Shown: piece after piece, positions 15,859 to 24,905 of the stretch
How the letters are laid out: the number at the start of each line of letters is the position of its first letter
Numbering within the stretch: position 1 is the first letter of the stretch
Source: Chloroflexota bacterium
Lineage (GTDB): Bacteria; Chloroflexota; UBA6077; SHYK01
Direction of reading: 5' to 3'
Length of the DNA: 64,000 nucleotides
Assembly (NCBI GenBank): GCA_035652535.1
Contig: DASRDP010000152.1
Coordinates: forward strand, 1-64,000
Made by a program: the position numbers and the translations under genes
The notes under the pieces: model-generated
What the model was told of the DNA's origin: nothing
The model's database searches: none
Seen by the model: the letters and a program-made list of their open reading frames with translations, nothing else

Positions 15859-17110
15859 AGAGCGTCAGCGGCAGCTCGTCGAACGCCGCGTCTCGCGATG
15901 CCAGGAACGCGGCCGAGCGCACGCGGTAGGCCCCACCCCTCGCGGCGGCGATGGGCTCGACGCCGCGCTCGAGGTCGGCGATCGACCGGAGGAGGAGCCT
16001 CCGCATCGAGATGATCGCCGTGTCGCTCGAGCCGAGGTGCTCCATCGTGCGGTCTGCGATCGGTCCGTGCTGGTCTTCCTGGACGGCCAAGTCCTGCTCC
16101 CGAATTCCCCGGATGCCGGTGAAGGAATCGTGCCGCTGCTTCTCGCGATCGATCAGGTAGTCGTTCGCCATGTTGGCGACCGGGAAGAACGTACGAGGGT
16201 CCACTTCGGCGTAGATCCCCGTCCAGGATTCGATTCGCGCGACGTCTTCGGACGTGAGCGGGCGGTCCGGTCGCCACGTCACCGTGTAGCCCCACATGTG
16301 TGTGTCATCGATGGGGATCGCCGCGGTGAAGCTGATCGGGGATCCAGGCTCGCTGGGGATCATCGTGTAGGAAGGCATGAGGAACTGCGTGACGCGCCAG
16401 TAGTACTGCCCATCGTCCCAGTTTCGCCGGGCGCCGATCACCAGTCCGTAGTCCGTTTCCCGGACGTCGAACGTCGGCGCAAAGTGGCGCGCTCGGCTCA
16501 GAAGCCGCTGGCCCGACACCGTCGCCCCGTCGTAGTCAGGCCGAAGCGAACGGTGGAGGAAAGACACGTGGCTCGAATCAACCTCGCCTTCCACGTTTTG
16601 CAGATAGCTCGACGCCTGGAACCGCTTGTGCACGTATCGGTGGCTTTCCGGAACGAGCGTCCACTCCAGCTCCGGCAGGTGCGGGACGCGGTCTGCGGGG
16701 CCCATGTAGGTCCAGAGGATCCCCCCGCGCTCGACGCACGGATAGGCCAGGTGTCGGACTCGATCCTTGAAGCTGCTTGCGGGCGGCTCGTTTGGCATGT
16801 CGACGCAACGGCCCTCGGTGTTAAATTTCCAGCCGTGATACACACAGCGCAGGCCTCCCTCCTCGTTGCGCCCGAAGAAGAGGCTCGCACCACGGTGCGG
16901 ACAGTGGACACCGAGCAGGCCGACGAAACCCCGCGTGTCGCGAAAGGCAACGAGGGGCTCACCCAGCAGCGTGACCCGCACGGGCGTGCAGTCGGGCTCC
17001 GGAAGCTCCGAGGAGAGGAGGACCGGCAACCAGAACCGCCGGAACAGCTCCCCCATTGGGGTCCCCGCGGAAACGCGCGTTAGCCGTTCGTTTTCCTCAC
17101 GCGAAAGCAC
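15857..17110 (-). CDS. Rieske aromatic-ring oxygenase, alpha subunit (phthalate 4,5-dioxygenase type)
   Basis: A 417-residue oxygenase component that would activate O2 to hydroxylate or demethylate an aromatic substrate using electrons from a separate reductase. Rieske [2Fe-2S] ligands are Cys70, His72, Cys89 and His92 (CPHRG and CVYHGW). The mononuclear iron site follows with Asp178, His181 and His186 (DSSHVSFLH). The GTG at 17110 with GGGGAGGG just upstream is chosen because the protein then starts MLSREENE, like its paralogue at 29371 (MLSKEENE). No reductase gene is nearby. It is divergent from the chemosensory operon. Confidence 0.88.
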   Translation of the reverse strand: MLSREENERLTRVSAGTPMGELFRRFWLPVLLSSELPEPDCTPVRVTLLGEPLVAFRDTRGFVGLLGVHCPHRGASLFFGRNEEGGLRCVYHGWKFNTEGRCVDMPNEPPASSFKDRVRHLAYPCVERGGILWTYMGPADRVPHLPELEWTLVPESHRYVHKRFQASSYLQNVEGEVDSSHVSFLHRSLRPDYDGATVSGQRLLSRARHFAPTFDVRETDYGLVIGARRNWDDGQYYWRVTQFLMPSYTMIPSEPGSPISFTAAIPIDDTHMWGYTVTWRPDRPLTSEDVARIESWTGIYAEVDPRTFFPVANMANDYLIDREKQRHDSFTGIRGIREQDLAVQEDQHGPIADRTMEHLGSSDTAIISMRRLLLRSIADLERGVEPIAAARGGAYRVRSAAFLASRDAAFDELPLTL

Positions 17111-17189
17111 GGCGCCCTCCCCGATCGCGGCCGGCTGGAATTCCGCCAGACTCGGCACTGGTGTGAACAAGAGCACACAATCGAAACAG

Positions 17190-17208
17190 TTCTAGATATC
17201 TAATAGAA
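17190..17208 (+). promoter_or_regulatory. Palindromic operator candidate before the chemosensory operon
   Basis: In an AT-rich patch, the perfect 10-bp palindrome TAGATATCTA (17193-17202) is nested in outer inverted arms TTCTA and TAGAA. It lies in the 130-bp divergent region between the Rieske gene and cheW, about 33 nt upstream of the cheW start, where it could overlap a -10 element. Confidence 0.4.
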
Positions 17209-17240
17209 TTGGCCGTAGCATGATAGGCCCGAGGCGCGTG

Positions 17241-17738
17241 ATGGTGGCCATGGCAGGCGCAGCGGCGAGCGCCATTCGCGTCGTCGTATTCAGGCTCGAC
17301 ACCCAGTCGTATGCGGTGTCCCTCGACTCTGTCATTCGGGTGGAGCGCATGGTCGCCGTCTCCCCGTTGCCGCGCGCGCCGCACGTGTGCCTCGGCGTCG
17401 TCAACGTGCACGGACAGATCGTACCGGTTCTCGACCTCCGCCGCCGGCTCGGGCTCGCTCCGCGCGCGTACGGGGTCGACGCACAGCTTCTCATCGCCAG
17501 AACGTCGGCGCGCACCGTGGCGATTCCCGTCGACGCGGTGACGCGCGTCGAAAGCGCGGCGCAGCTTCAGGTCACCCCAACGCGAGACATCGTGCCGGGC
17601 ATCGAGCACGTCGAAGGGATTCTCCCCATCGGTGACGAGCTCCTCTTCATCCACGACGTCGAACGATTCCTCTCGAAGTCCGAAGAACGAGAGATCCAGG
17701 CCGCCATTGAAGGGATGGGCGATGCGGGTCACGCCTGA
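17241..17738 (+). CDS. cheW: CheW-type coupling protein (WspB-like)
   Basis: A 165-residue CheW-domain adaptor linking receptors to CheA. The double SH3-like core is visible from IRVVVFRLDTQSYAVSL through VERMVAVSPLP, GVVNVHGQIVPVLDLRRR and VDAVTRV to GDELLFIHDVERFL. ATG 17241 has GAGG 7 nt upstream and sits right before the domain; 17220 is an alternative. First gene of the operon; its 3' end overlaps cheR by 17 bp, suggesting coupled translation. The position before CheR-TPR parallels wspB. Confidence 0.86.
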   Translation: MVAMAGAAASAIRVVVFRLDTQSYAVSLDSVIRVERMVAVSPLPRAPHVCLGVVNVHGQIVPVLDLRRRLGLAPRAYGVDAQLLIARTSARTVAIPVDAVTRVESAAQLQVTPTRDIVPGIEHVEGILPIGDELLFIHDVERFLSKSEEREIQAAIEGMGDAGHA

Positions 17739-19302
17739 AGCGCTGGAGCGGGCCCGGCAGATCATTGCCGCACGCTTCGGCCTCGATGTTCCGGACAGCC
17801 GAATGGAGGACCTACGCCGCGGACTCCAGAAGGTGCTCCACGCCGGATCGCCGGACCTCGGCGTGCTCCAGCTCGCAGGACTGCCGGACGACAGCCCGGT
17901 GTTCGGCGAGCTGATGCCGTGGCTGACCATCGGCGAGACCTATTTCTTTCGCGACCGCGCCTGTTTCGACGCGCTGGAGCGCAGCATCCTGCCCGCCTTG
18001 ATCGCAGAGCGCCGCGGCGCTGGGGCCCAATTCATCCGCGTTTGGAGCGCCGGCTGCGCCAGCGGTGAGGAGCCATATTCGTTGGCGATCGTTCTCGACC
18101 GCCTGCTGCCGGATCGAGATCGCTGGTCCATTTCAATCCTGGCTTCGGACATCAATCCGCGCGCCCTCGAGACCGCGCGCGAAGGGCTGTATCGCTCCTG
18201 GTCCCTCCGCGACACGCCAGACGCCATCATATGGACGTACTTCCGCGAGCGGGGGGACCAGTTGTTCGAGGTGGACCCGCGCATTCGCGAGATGGTGACC
18301 TTCACCCGGCTCAACCTTGCCGCCGACCGCTATCCCAGCGACAACCCGGACGCCACCGGCCTCGACTTGATCTTCTGCAAGAACGTCCTGATGTACTTCA
18401 CCCGCGATGCGCGCGAGGCGGCGGCGCGCCGACTGGGCCGTGCCCTGGCTCCGAACGGCTTTCTGGCGGTTAGTCCTGCCGAGACGTCAATCGAGCTGTT
18501 CCATCCGCTCGTGAGCGCATCATTTCCCGGCGCCGTCTTCTACCGCAAGTCCTCCGAGACCTGGGCCTCGTCCGGGGAGCAATCCGCCGCGCCACAGCAG
18601 CTGATCGGCGGACCGGCCGCCTCATCGACCCTCGATCCGCCACCGATCTGGTACCCTGCGCCGACGCCCGGACCCTTCGAGCTCCGTGACGATCATCCGC
18701 CGGTCGCAGCCGATGTGGCCCTCGCCGCCCCCGCTTCGGAGTCGGCGGACGCAGCCCTCGCCGCCCCCGCTTCGGAGTCGGCGGACGCAGCCCTTCCCGA
18801 TCACGTCGACCCGGCGACCGACACGACGGCGGAGCCCCGGACCGACGATGGTCCGGACAACGCCGTCGTTCGGTTGATGGAGCGCGCGCGGGCAGCGGCC
18901 GACGGGGGGGACCTGGCCGCCGCGCGCGTCGCGTGCGCGGCGGCGCTGGCAGCGGACCCGCTGTTCCTCGCGGCGCACCTGCTCATGGCAGATATCGCGC
19001 GCGAGACAGGAGACATCGGCGCGGCCCGCGAAGCATTGCAGCGGGCGATCTTTCTCGCTCCGCGGGCCGCCGCCGCCCACTTCGCCCTGGGCACGCTCCT
19101 GATTCGACACGGGCTCCACGCCGAGGGACGGCGTTCGTTGCGCGCGGCGATCGGCATCCTCGAAGCGCAGCACCCGGATGCTCCGGTGGAGGGCAGCGAA
19201 GGCCTTACGGCAGGCCGAATCGTCGAGATCGCCCACGAGCTTCTCGACGCAGGATCGGCGACCGATCCTGCGCAGCCGCGGGGAAGGGTGCTGGATGCAT
19301 GA
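17722..19302 (+). CDS. cheR: CheR methyltransferase with C-terminal TPR repeats (WspC-like)
   Basis: A 526-residue receptor glutamate methyltransferase. The N-terminal helical domain (residues 1-80) leads to LTIGETYFFRD, then the SAM site VWSAGCASGEEPYSLAI (about 105-120) and FCKNVLMYF, all CheR hallmarks. After residue 270 comes a Pro/Ala-rich linker with a duplicated 12-residue unit, then about 110 residues of TPR-like helices (AADPLFLAAHLLMADIARETG, APRAAAAHFALGTLL). The CheR-plus-TPR layout matches WspC and FrzF. It overlaps both neighbours (17 bp with cheW; ATGA with the second cheW). Confidence 0.87.
   Translation: MRVTPEALERARQIIAARFGLDVPDSRMEDLRRGLQKVLHAGSPDLGVLQLAGLPDDSPVFGELMPWLTIGETYFFRDRACFDALERSILPALIAERRGAGAQFIRVWSAGCASGEEPYSLAIVLDRLLPDRDRWSISILASDINPRALETAREGLYRSWSLRDTPDAIIWTYFRERGDQLFEVDPRIREMVTFTRLNLAADRYPSDNPDATGLDLIFCKNVLMYFTRDAREAAARRLGRALAPNGFLAVSPAETSIELFHPLVSASFPGAVFYRKSSETWASSGEQSAAPQQLIGGPAASSTLDPPPIWYPAPTPGPFELRDDHPPVAADVALAAPASESADAALAAPASESADAALPDHVDPATDTTAEPRTDDGPDNAVVRLMERARAAADGGDLAAARVACAAALAADPLFLAAHLLMADIARETGDIGAAREALQRAIFLAPRAAAAHFALGTLLIRHGLHAEGRRSLRAAIGILEAQHPDAPVEGSEGLTAGRIVEIAHELLDAGSATDPAQPRGRVLDA
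18718..18789 (+). repeat. Tandem 36-bp duplication inside cheR linker
   Basis: Two exact consecutive copies of a 36-bp unit encode ALAAPASESADA twice in the linker between the methyltransferase and TPR regions. The identity at every base points to a recent slippage or unequal-exchange event, in frame. Confidence 0.85.
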
Positions 19303-19889
19303 TTGACGCCTCTGGGATGCCAGACCCGACCGAGCCCCTGGCTCGTGCGATGGGCCGAGCGGAAGTGGGCGGCGCCCTGCCGGCCGGCGCGTCGGTCGCC
19401 GAGGTGCTGCTGGAGCGCGCGCGCGCCCTGGCCCGGCCCATCGAGACCGGTCCGGTCCGACTTGAGCGCGGCCGGGTTCTCCTCTTCACCCTCGGCGCCC
19501 AACGATTCGCGGTGGACGTTGGCGCGGTCGAGGCCGTCATTCGCATCCCATCGATCACGCAGGTCCCGGGCGCGCCCGACGCGATTGTCGGTATTGCGCT
19601 TCACCGCGGCAACGTGATCCCGATCGTGGACGTTCGCTCGTTCTTCGGAGAGATTCGGAGCGGCGACCACGGGTTCGGCGTCGTCGTCCGCGCGAGCGAC
19701 GGCCCCTATGGCCTCCTTGCGGACGAGGTCGTCGGCGTCGTCCCGCACGGGATCGTCGAGGCCCCGGCCTCCAGCGACGATGCGCAGCGACCGTCCGCCG
19801 TGACGCGGGTCGGCGACGAGGTGGTGGTCATGCTGGACCCCGACGCCATTGCGCGCGATCCGCGAGTGGTCGTGGACGAATCACTATGA
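19299..19889 (+). CDS. cheW: Second CheW-domain coupling protein (WspD-like)
   Basis: A 196-residue CheW protein with a roughly 60-residue N-terminal extension before the CheW fold, which runs from RVLLFTLGAQRFAVDVGAVEAVI to GDEVVVMLDPDAI. WspD likewise is a longer CheW encoded after the CheR-TPR gene. The ATG overlaps the cheR stop by ATGA. Its extended N-terminus (DPTEPLARAMGRAEVGGA) is unassigned. Confidence 0.84.
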   Translation: MIDASGMPDPTEPLARAMGRAEVGGALPAGASVAEVLLERARALARPIETGPVRLERGRVLLFTLGAQRFAVDVGAVEAVIRIPSITQVPGAPDAIVGIALHRGNVIPIVDVRSFFGEIRSGDHGFGVVVRASDGPYGLLADEVVGVVPHGIVEAPASSDDAQRPSAVTRVGDEVVVMLDPDAIARDPRVVVDESL

Positions 19890-19902
19890 GAGGGAGGACG
19901 CC

Positions 19903-21483
19903 GTGAACTGGACTGTCGGTCAGCGCATAACCGCCGGCTACGCGGTCATTCTGCTACTTCTGGCCATCGTGGCGGGCGTGGGAATCTTCTCGCTGCCGCG
20001 CACGACGGACGCGCTGAGCGCGGCATTGCACGAGCAGGGCCAGGAGCTGAGCGGAACCTTGACGCGGCGGGAGAGCCTCAACTCCGCGCTCGCCGACTTC
20101 CTCGAATACCTGATCGCCCCGAGCAGCGATTCGCTGGCCGCGTGGCGCACTGCCATGGACAGCACGAGAAAGACGACAGTTGAGCTCCGCGACCAGAGCC
20201 CCTCGCCTGAGCTGAAGTCTTCCTGGAACGACGTATTGACCACGACGGACGAGTGGCAGAAGTCCATGCAGCGAGCCGTGGACGCGAAGGCGGCCGGCGA
20301 CGACGCGACTGCGGTTCGCATCGCGACGACCGATGTAATTCCGGTCCGCGCCCAGCTCAGCCAGCAGGTCGATCGCCTCAACAGCGGCGCCCTGGCGCGC
20401 CTCACCGAGTCCAGCAATGCCGCCACGGACAACGCATCTCGCGCATTCTGGCTCATGCTGTTCGTCGGCATCGTCGCCTTCGTCGCCGGGTTGGCCATCG
20501 CGTGGGCCCTAACGCGGTCCATCACCGCGCCGCTGCGGGCGACAGTGAACACCCTCGCATCCGCCTCCACGGAGATCCTCGCCGCGACGACCCAACAGGC
20601 GAGCGGCGCGGCAGAGGAAGGGGCGGCGGTTCAGGAGACGACCACGACGGTGGAGGAAGTGAAGCAGACGTCGCAGGTCTCGCTGCAGAAGGCTCAGGCC
20701 GTTGCGGAGACCGCGCAGAAGACGGTCCATATTTCGCAGGAGGGCCAGCGCGCGGTCAGCGAGACCAGCCAGGGCATGCAGGAGCTGAAGGGCCGAATGG
20801 AGGGCCTCGCGCAGCGGATCCTGGCCGTGAGCGACCAGAGCCAGGCAATCGGCGAGATCATGGCCACGGTGAACGACCTGGCCGAGCAATCGAACCTGCT
20901 CGCGGTCAACGCGGCCATCGAAGCCGCCAAGGCCGGCGAGGCCGGGGCGGGCTTTGGCGTCGTCGCCTCCGAAGTAAAAGCGCTTGCCGAGCAATCGAAG
21001 CAAGCCGCCGCCCAGGTCCGCGGGATCTTGAATGAGATTCAGCGGGCCACCCAGGCGGCCGTCCTGGCCGCGGAACAGGGCGTGAAGGCCTCCGAGGACG
21101 CCGAGGCCGTGGCCAACCGCGCCGGCGATGCCATTCGCGTGCTCGCCGACGGCCTGAACGAGTCTGCCCAGGCCGCCCAGCAAATTGTCGCGTCGGTCCA
21201 GCAGGGCGTCGTCGGCATCGACCAGGTGTCCCTTGCCATGCAGAACATCCAGCAGGCGTCCTCCCAGAACATGGCCTCGACGCGACAGGTGGAGCGGGCC
21301 GCGGCCGACCTAAATGAGCTTGCCCGCGGGCTCCGCGATCTCGTCGCGCGGGAGCCGTCCACCAACGGCCGCGCGTACGCGGCGGCCCGTGGCATCGGTG
21401 GCGCCCGATCCAGGGTCGCGGCCCGCACCGATGCCGCCGACGCGGGCGGCGACGGGACGGTCGCGGCGGGACGCTCCGGTTGA
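19903..21483 (+). CDS. Methyl-accepting chemotaxis receptor (WspA-like)
   Basis: A 526-residue receptor with membrane segment 1 at about residues 11-31, a periplasmic/extracellular helical sensor (four-helix-bundle style) at 32-180 and membrane segment 2 at about 181-203. The signalling hairpin tip is clear (LAEQSNLLAVNAAIEAAKAGEAGAGF...). After segment 2 only the first element of a HAMP domain (RSITAPL) is recognisable; the second HAMP helix appears missing. No C-terminal CheR-tethering pentapeptide is present. The GTG start has GGGAGG 5 nt upstream, 13 nt after cheW. Confidence 0.88.
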   Translation: MNWTVGQRITAGYAVILLLLAIVAGVGIFSLPRTTDALSAALHEQGQELSGTLTRRESLNSALADFLEYLIAPSSDSLAAWRTAMDSTRKTTVELRDQSPSPELKSSWNDVLTTTDEWQKSMQRAVDAKAAGDDATAVRIATTDVIPVRAQLSQQVDRLNSGALARLTESSNAATDNASRAFWLMLFVGIVAFVAGLAIAWALTRSITAPLRATVNTLASASTEILAATTQQASGAAEEGAAVQETTTTVEEVKQTSQVSLQKAQAVAETAQKTVHISQEGQRAVSETSQGMQELKGRMEGLAQRILAVSDQSQAIGEIMATVNDLAEQSNLLAVNAAIEAAKAGEAGAGFGVVASEVKALAEQSKQAAAQVRGILNEIQRATQAAVLAAEQGVKASEDAEAVANRAGDAIRVLADGLNESAQAAQQIVASVQQGVVGIDQVSLAMQNIQQASSQNMASTRQVERAAADLNELARGLRDLVAREPSTNGRAYAAARGIGGARSRVAARTDAADAGGDGTVAAGRSG

Positions 21484-21516
21484 TCGGGAAACGAGGGGGA
21501 GCACGAGGCTAGAACC

Positions 21517-23754
21517 ATGACGGGGAGAGATGCGCAGCTCCGAGAGCGCCTGATGGCCACGTTCAAGGCCGAAGCAGAGGAACTGAGCCACGTTCTGATG
21601 GCGAACCTCAATTCGATGGCGCAAGGAGCGTCGGGCGAGGCGGGGCGCCAGCTCGTCGAGTCGACTTTTCGGTCGGCGCACACCCTCAAGGGCGCGGCCC
21701 GCTCGGTGGGTATGCGCCAGATCGAGTCGCTCTGCCAGTCGATAGAGACGATCCTTCGGGGCCTCACCCGCGACGAGGTGCAGCTTTCACCCAGCCTTAT
21801 CTCGCTTCTCACCGAAGGCGTGCGCGGCGTCAGCCACCTCCTCGCCGGAGACGACGCCGCCTTCCTGGAACCCCTCGTGGCCAGACTCGACGCTGTCCCG
21901 CGCGGAGGTCAGCCCGGCCCCGATGGCGCCGACGCCTCGTCGGCCGTCCCACCGATGCCGGAGGCGCAGGCTGAGGCATCGGCCGCGCGCCCGGCCATCA
22001 CTCCGGACACGCTGCGCGTCGCCCGGTCCAAGCTCGACGCCCTCTTTTTCCAGAGCGAGGAATTTCTCCTCCACAAGCTGCGGGCCGCGGAGCGCCGGAG
22101 GAGCGCGGAGGTGTTGGCCGAGGTGCTCACCCAATGCCAGCGCGATGGCAACGCGGCGGATATCGCGGCGGCCGTCTCCCTCGTGCAGCAGCTCGTGAGC
22201 GACTTGCGCGCCGACGAACGGGACGTGGTGCACGCCGTCGATGCGCTGCATCGTGAAACGCGCCAGCTCCGTCTAGCGCCGGCATCGGTGATTCTGAACG
22301 TCTTTCCCGGGATGGTGGTCGACCTCTGCGCGGAGCAGGGCAAGGTCGTGGATCTTGCGATCCAGGGATCCGAGATCGAAGTTGACCTGCAGATCCTCGA
22401 GGCGGTGAAGGACCCCCTCATCCACCTCGTCCGAAATGCCGTCGACCACGGCATCGAAGCGCCACCGGCGCGTCAGCGCGCGGGGAAGAGCGATCGGGGC
22501 CGTATCGACTTGAGCGTGGGCATCGGATCCGATGGTCGCGTCGAGTTCTCTGTCCGCGACGATGGGGCGGGGATCGATCCGGCCAAAGTCCGCGCCGCGG
22601 CGGTTCGCGGAGGCTTCCTGAAGGCGGAGTCCGCGGAGGCGCTCGCCGACGACGCTGCGGTCGACCTCCTGTTCCTGTCGGGCCTCAGCACGAGCAGCGT
22701 CATCACCCAGATCTCCGGCCATGGGCTCGGACTGGCCATCGTCCGCGAGCGCGTCGAAGCCCTGGGCGGCTCCGTCCGCGTCGAGAGCCAGGTCGGCGTG
22801 GGGACCAGCATTCGGCTGGCGCTGCCGGCGAACGTGGCGACCTTACGCGGACTCCTCGTTCGGGCCGGCGGGTCCTCGTTCCTCATCCCCCTGGACGCCG
22901 TGCAGCGGATAATCCGTGCCGATGAGCAGACCATCCAGCGCGCCGAGGGCCGCGACGTGATGGTCTTGAGCAATCGGGACGTCGTTCCTGTGGCCGCGCT
23001 CGCGCAGCTCCTGAGCCTGCCGGGCGGCACGGCGAACGGCCGCTCGGGGCGCGCCAACGGCCAAGCCACCCCTTCGTTTCGCGACGAGTTTGAGACGACG
23101 GCCCAGCTCGCCGTTCTCTTGAAGGTCGCCGATCAATCGGCCGTCGTGCTCGTCGATGCGATCGAGGGCGACCGAGACGTTCTCGTCAAGGAGATGCGGC
23201 CGCCGATGGCGCGGGTGCGACACGTCCAAAGCGCGGGGCTGCTTGGAAGTGGCGAGCTGGTCTTGAACCTCCGACCAGGCGATCTGATTCGGTCCGTTCG
23301 CTCGAAGCCGTCGATGGAACCTCGGCGAGCATCGGAAGACGAATCGCCGCCGCCGTTGATCCTGGCCGCGGACGACTCCATCACGACGCGGTCCTTGATG
23401 CGGAACATTCTCGAAGCCGCCGGCTACCGGGTGCGGGTCGCGGTGGACGGCATGGATGCGTGGACGACGCTGAAGAGCGAACGATGCGATCTCCTCGTCT
23501 CCGACGTGGACATGCCGCGCATGAACGGCTTCGAGCTGACGGCCCGGGTGCGGCGCGATCCCGCCCTCGAGTCGCTCCCGGTCGTTCTCGTCACGGCCCT
23601 CGATTCGCGCGAGGACAAGGAGCGAGGAATCGAAGCCGGCGCCAACGCCTACGTCGTGAAATCAGACATGGAGCAGTCGAACCTTTTGGAGATCATCCGT
23701 CGGCTCGTTGATTCCCCGAGCGTCGGCGGGTCCGGGGGGGTGGCTCGCCGATGA
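21517..23754 (+). CDS. cheA: CheA histidine kinase fused to a receiver domain (WspE-like)
   Basis: A 745-residue hybrid CheA. The HPt domain has phospho-accepting His55 in SAHTLKGAARS. The catalytic ATPase domain shows the N box LVRNAVDHGIE (from 305), DDGAGIDP and GHGLGLAIV; the CheW-like P5 region follows (about 430-610). The C-terminal receiver has acidic pair ADDS and phospho-Asp663 in LLVSDVDMPRMNG. No clear P2 domain is seen. CheA-REC fusions mark Wsp, Frz and other alternative-function systems rather than simple flagellar chemotaxis. The stop overlaps cheB by ATGA. Confidence 0.9.
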   Translation: MTGRDAQLRERLMATFKAEAEELSHVLMANLNSMAQGASGEAGRQLVESTFRSAHTLKGAARSVGMRQIESLCQSIETILRGLTRDEVQLSPSLISLLTEGVRGVSHLLAGDDAAFLEPLVARLDAVPRGGQPGPDGADASSAVPPMPEAQAEASAARPAITPDTLRVARSKLDALFFQSEEFLLHKLRAAERRRSAEVLAEVLTQCQRDGNAADIAAAVSLVQQLVSDLRADERDVVHAVDALHRETRQLRLAPASVILNVFPGMVVDLCAEQGKVVDLAIQGSEIEVDLQILEAVKDPLIHLVRNAVDHGIEAPPARQRAGKSDRGRIDLSVGIGSDGRVEFSVRDDGAGIDPAKVRAAAVRGGFLKAESAEALADDAAVDLLFLSGLSTSSVITQISGHGLGLAIVRERVEALGGSVRVESQVGVGTSIRLALPANVATLRGLLVRAGGSSFLIPLDAVQRIIRADEQTIQRAEGRDVMVLSNRDVVPVAALAQLLSLPGGTANGRSGRANGQATPSFRDEFETTAQLAVLLKVADQSAVVLVDAIEGDRDVLVKEMRPPMARVRHVQSAGLLGSGELVLNLRPGDLIRSVRSKPSMEPRRASEDESPPPLILAADDSITTRSLMRNILEAAGYRVRVAVDGMDAWTTLKSERCDLLVSDVDMPRMNGFELTARVRRDPALESLPVVLVTALDSREDKERGIEAGANAYVVKSDMEQSNLLEIIRRLVDSPSVGGSGGVARR

Positions 23755-24905
23755 TCCGCGTCGTCCTCGTGGAAGACTCGCCGACGACCAGAGAGTATCT
23801 GACATCGATCCTGGATGGCGATCCCGAGCTTCGCCTGGTCGGCACGGCGCGCGATGGCTCTGAGGGAGTCCAGCAGGTCCTCAGCCTGAGGCCAGACGTC
23901 GTGCTCATGGACGTCCACATGCCGCGCATGGGCGGCTACGAGGCCACGCGCCAGATCATGGAGCGCGCGGCAACGCCCATCGTGCTCATCAGTGCGAGCT
24001 TCAACGCGGCCGAGGTGGCGATGACCTTCCAGGCGTTGGAAGCCGGCGCCCTCACCGTCGTCGAGAAACCGGCCGGCCCAGGGGACCCGTTGGCGGACGA
24101 GTCGGCGCAGAAGCTGCTCCAGACTCTCCGACTCATGGCCGAGGTGCGCGTCGTCCATCGCTGGCCGCGGCGAAACGGCTCAACCGGCGGCGCAACCGGC
24201 CCCGCTCTGACGAGCGGCAACGACCCAACAGCCGTCGATGGTCGGTCGGAACAGGCGCACGCGATCCTGCTCCCGAGCCGGCGCACCCGCCTCATCGCGA
24301 TCGGCGCATCGACGGGCGGCCCCAATGCCCTGTCGCGCATCCTGGGCGCACTCCCATCGGCCTTTGACATCCCGATCATCGTCGCGCAGCACATTACGCC
24401 GGGCTTTGTCGATGGGCTGGCCGACTGGCTGGGCCAATGCACGCCGATGAGGGTGAAGATCGCGGAGTCGGGAGAGCCGCTCCGAGGCGGCACCGTGTAC
24501 CTCGCGCCGGCCGATTGCCACGTGGGCGCCGGCCCGGGCCGCATTCGACTGAGCAATGGGCCGTCGGACGACGGGTTCTATCCATCGGCGACTGAGCTGT
24601 TTCGTTCCGCCGCCCTGGCGTACGGACCTTCGGCCGTCGGCGTGCTCCTCACCGGCATGGGCCGCGACGGCGCGGCTGGCCTCCTGGCCATGCGTCGAGT
24701 CGGCGCACTGACGATTACCCAGGACCGAGAGAGCTGCGTCGTCTACGGAATGCCCGCGGAGGCCGTTCGGCTCGGCGCTGCCCAATACGTGCTGTCGCCC
24801 GAGGACATCAGCGTCCTCCTGGGACGTGTCGCCAGACAGAGGCCCGGCTACGACGCGCCCGTCCCACCGTCCGACGCCCTCGAGCGTCCGGGCAGCCGCC
24901 CATGA
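23751..24905 (+). CDS. cheB: CheB protein-glutamate methylesterase (WspF-like)
   Basis: A 384-residue response-regulator methylesterase that resets receptor methylation. The N-terminal receiver has phospho-Asp54 (VLMDVHMPRMGG). A linker at about 130-175 leads to the esterase domain with catalytic Ser187 (GASTGGP), His214 (AQHITPGF) and Asp306 (GMGRDGA). All three catalytic residues are intact. It is translationally coupled on both sides by ATGA overlaps (23751-23754, 24902-24905). Confidence 0.92.
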   Translation: MIRVVLVEDSPTTREYLTSILDGDPELRLVGTARDGSEGVQQVLSLRPDVVLMDVHMPRMGGYEATRQIMERAATPIVLISASFNAAEVAMTFQALEAGALTVVEKPAGPGDPLADESAQKLLQTLRLMAEVRVVHRWPRRNGSTGGATGPALTSGNDPTAVDGRSEQAHAILLPSRRTRLIAIGASTGGPNALSRILGALPSAFDIPIIVAQHITPGFVDGLADWLGQCTPMRVKIAESGEPLRGGTVYLAPADCHVGAGPGRIRLSNGPSDDGFYPSATELFRSAALAYGPSAVGVLLTGMGRDGAAGLLAMRRVGALTITQDRESCVVYGMPAEAVRLGAAQYVLSPEDISVLLGRVARQRPGYDAPVPPSDALERPGSRP

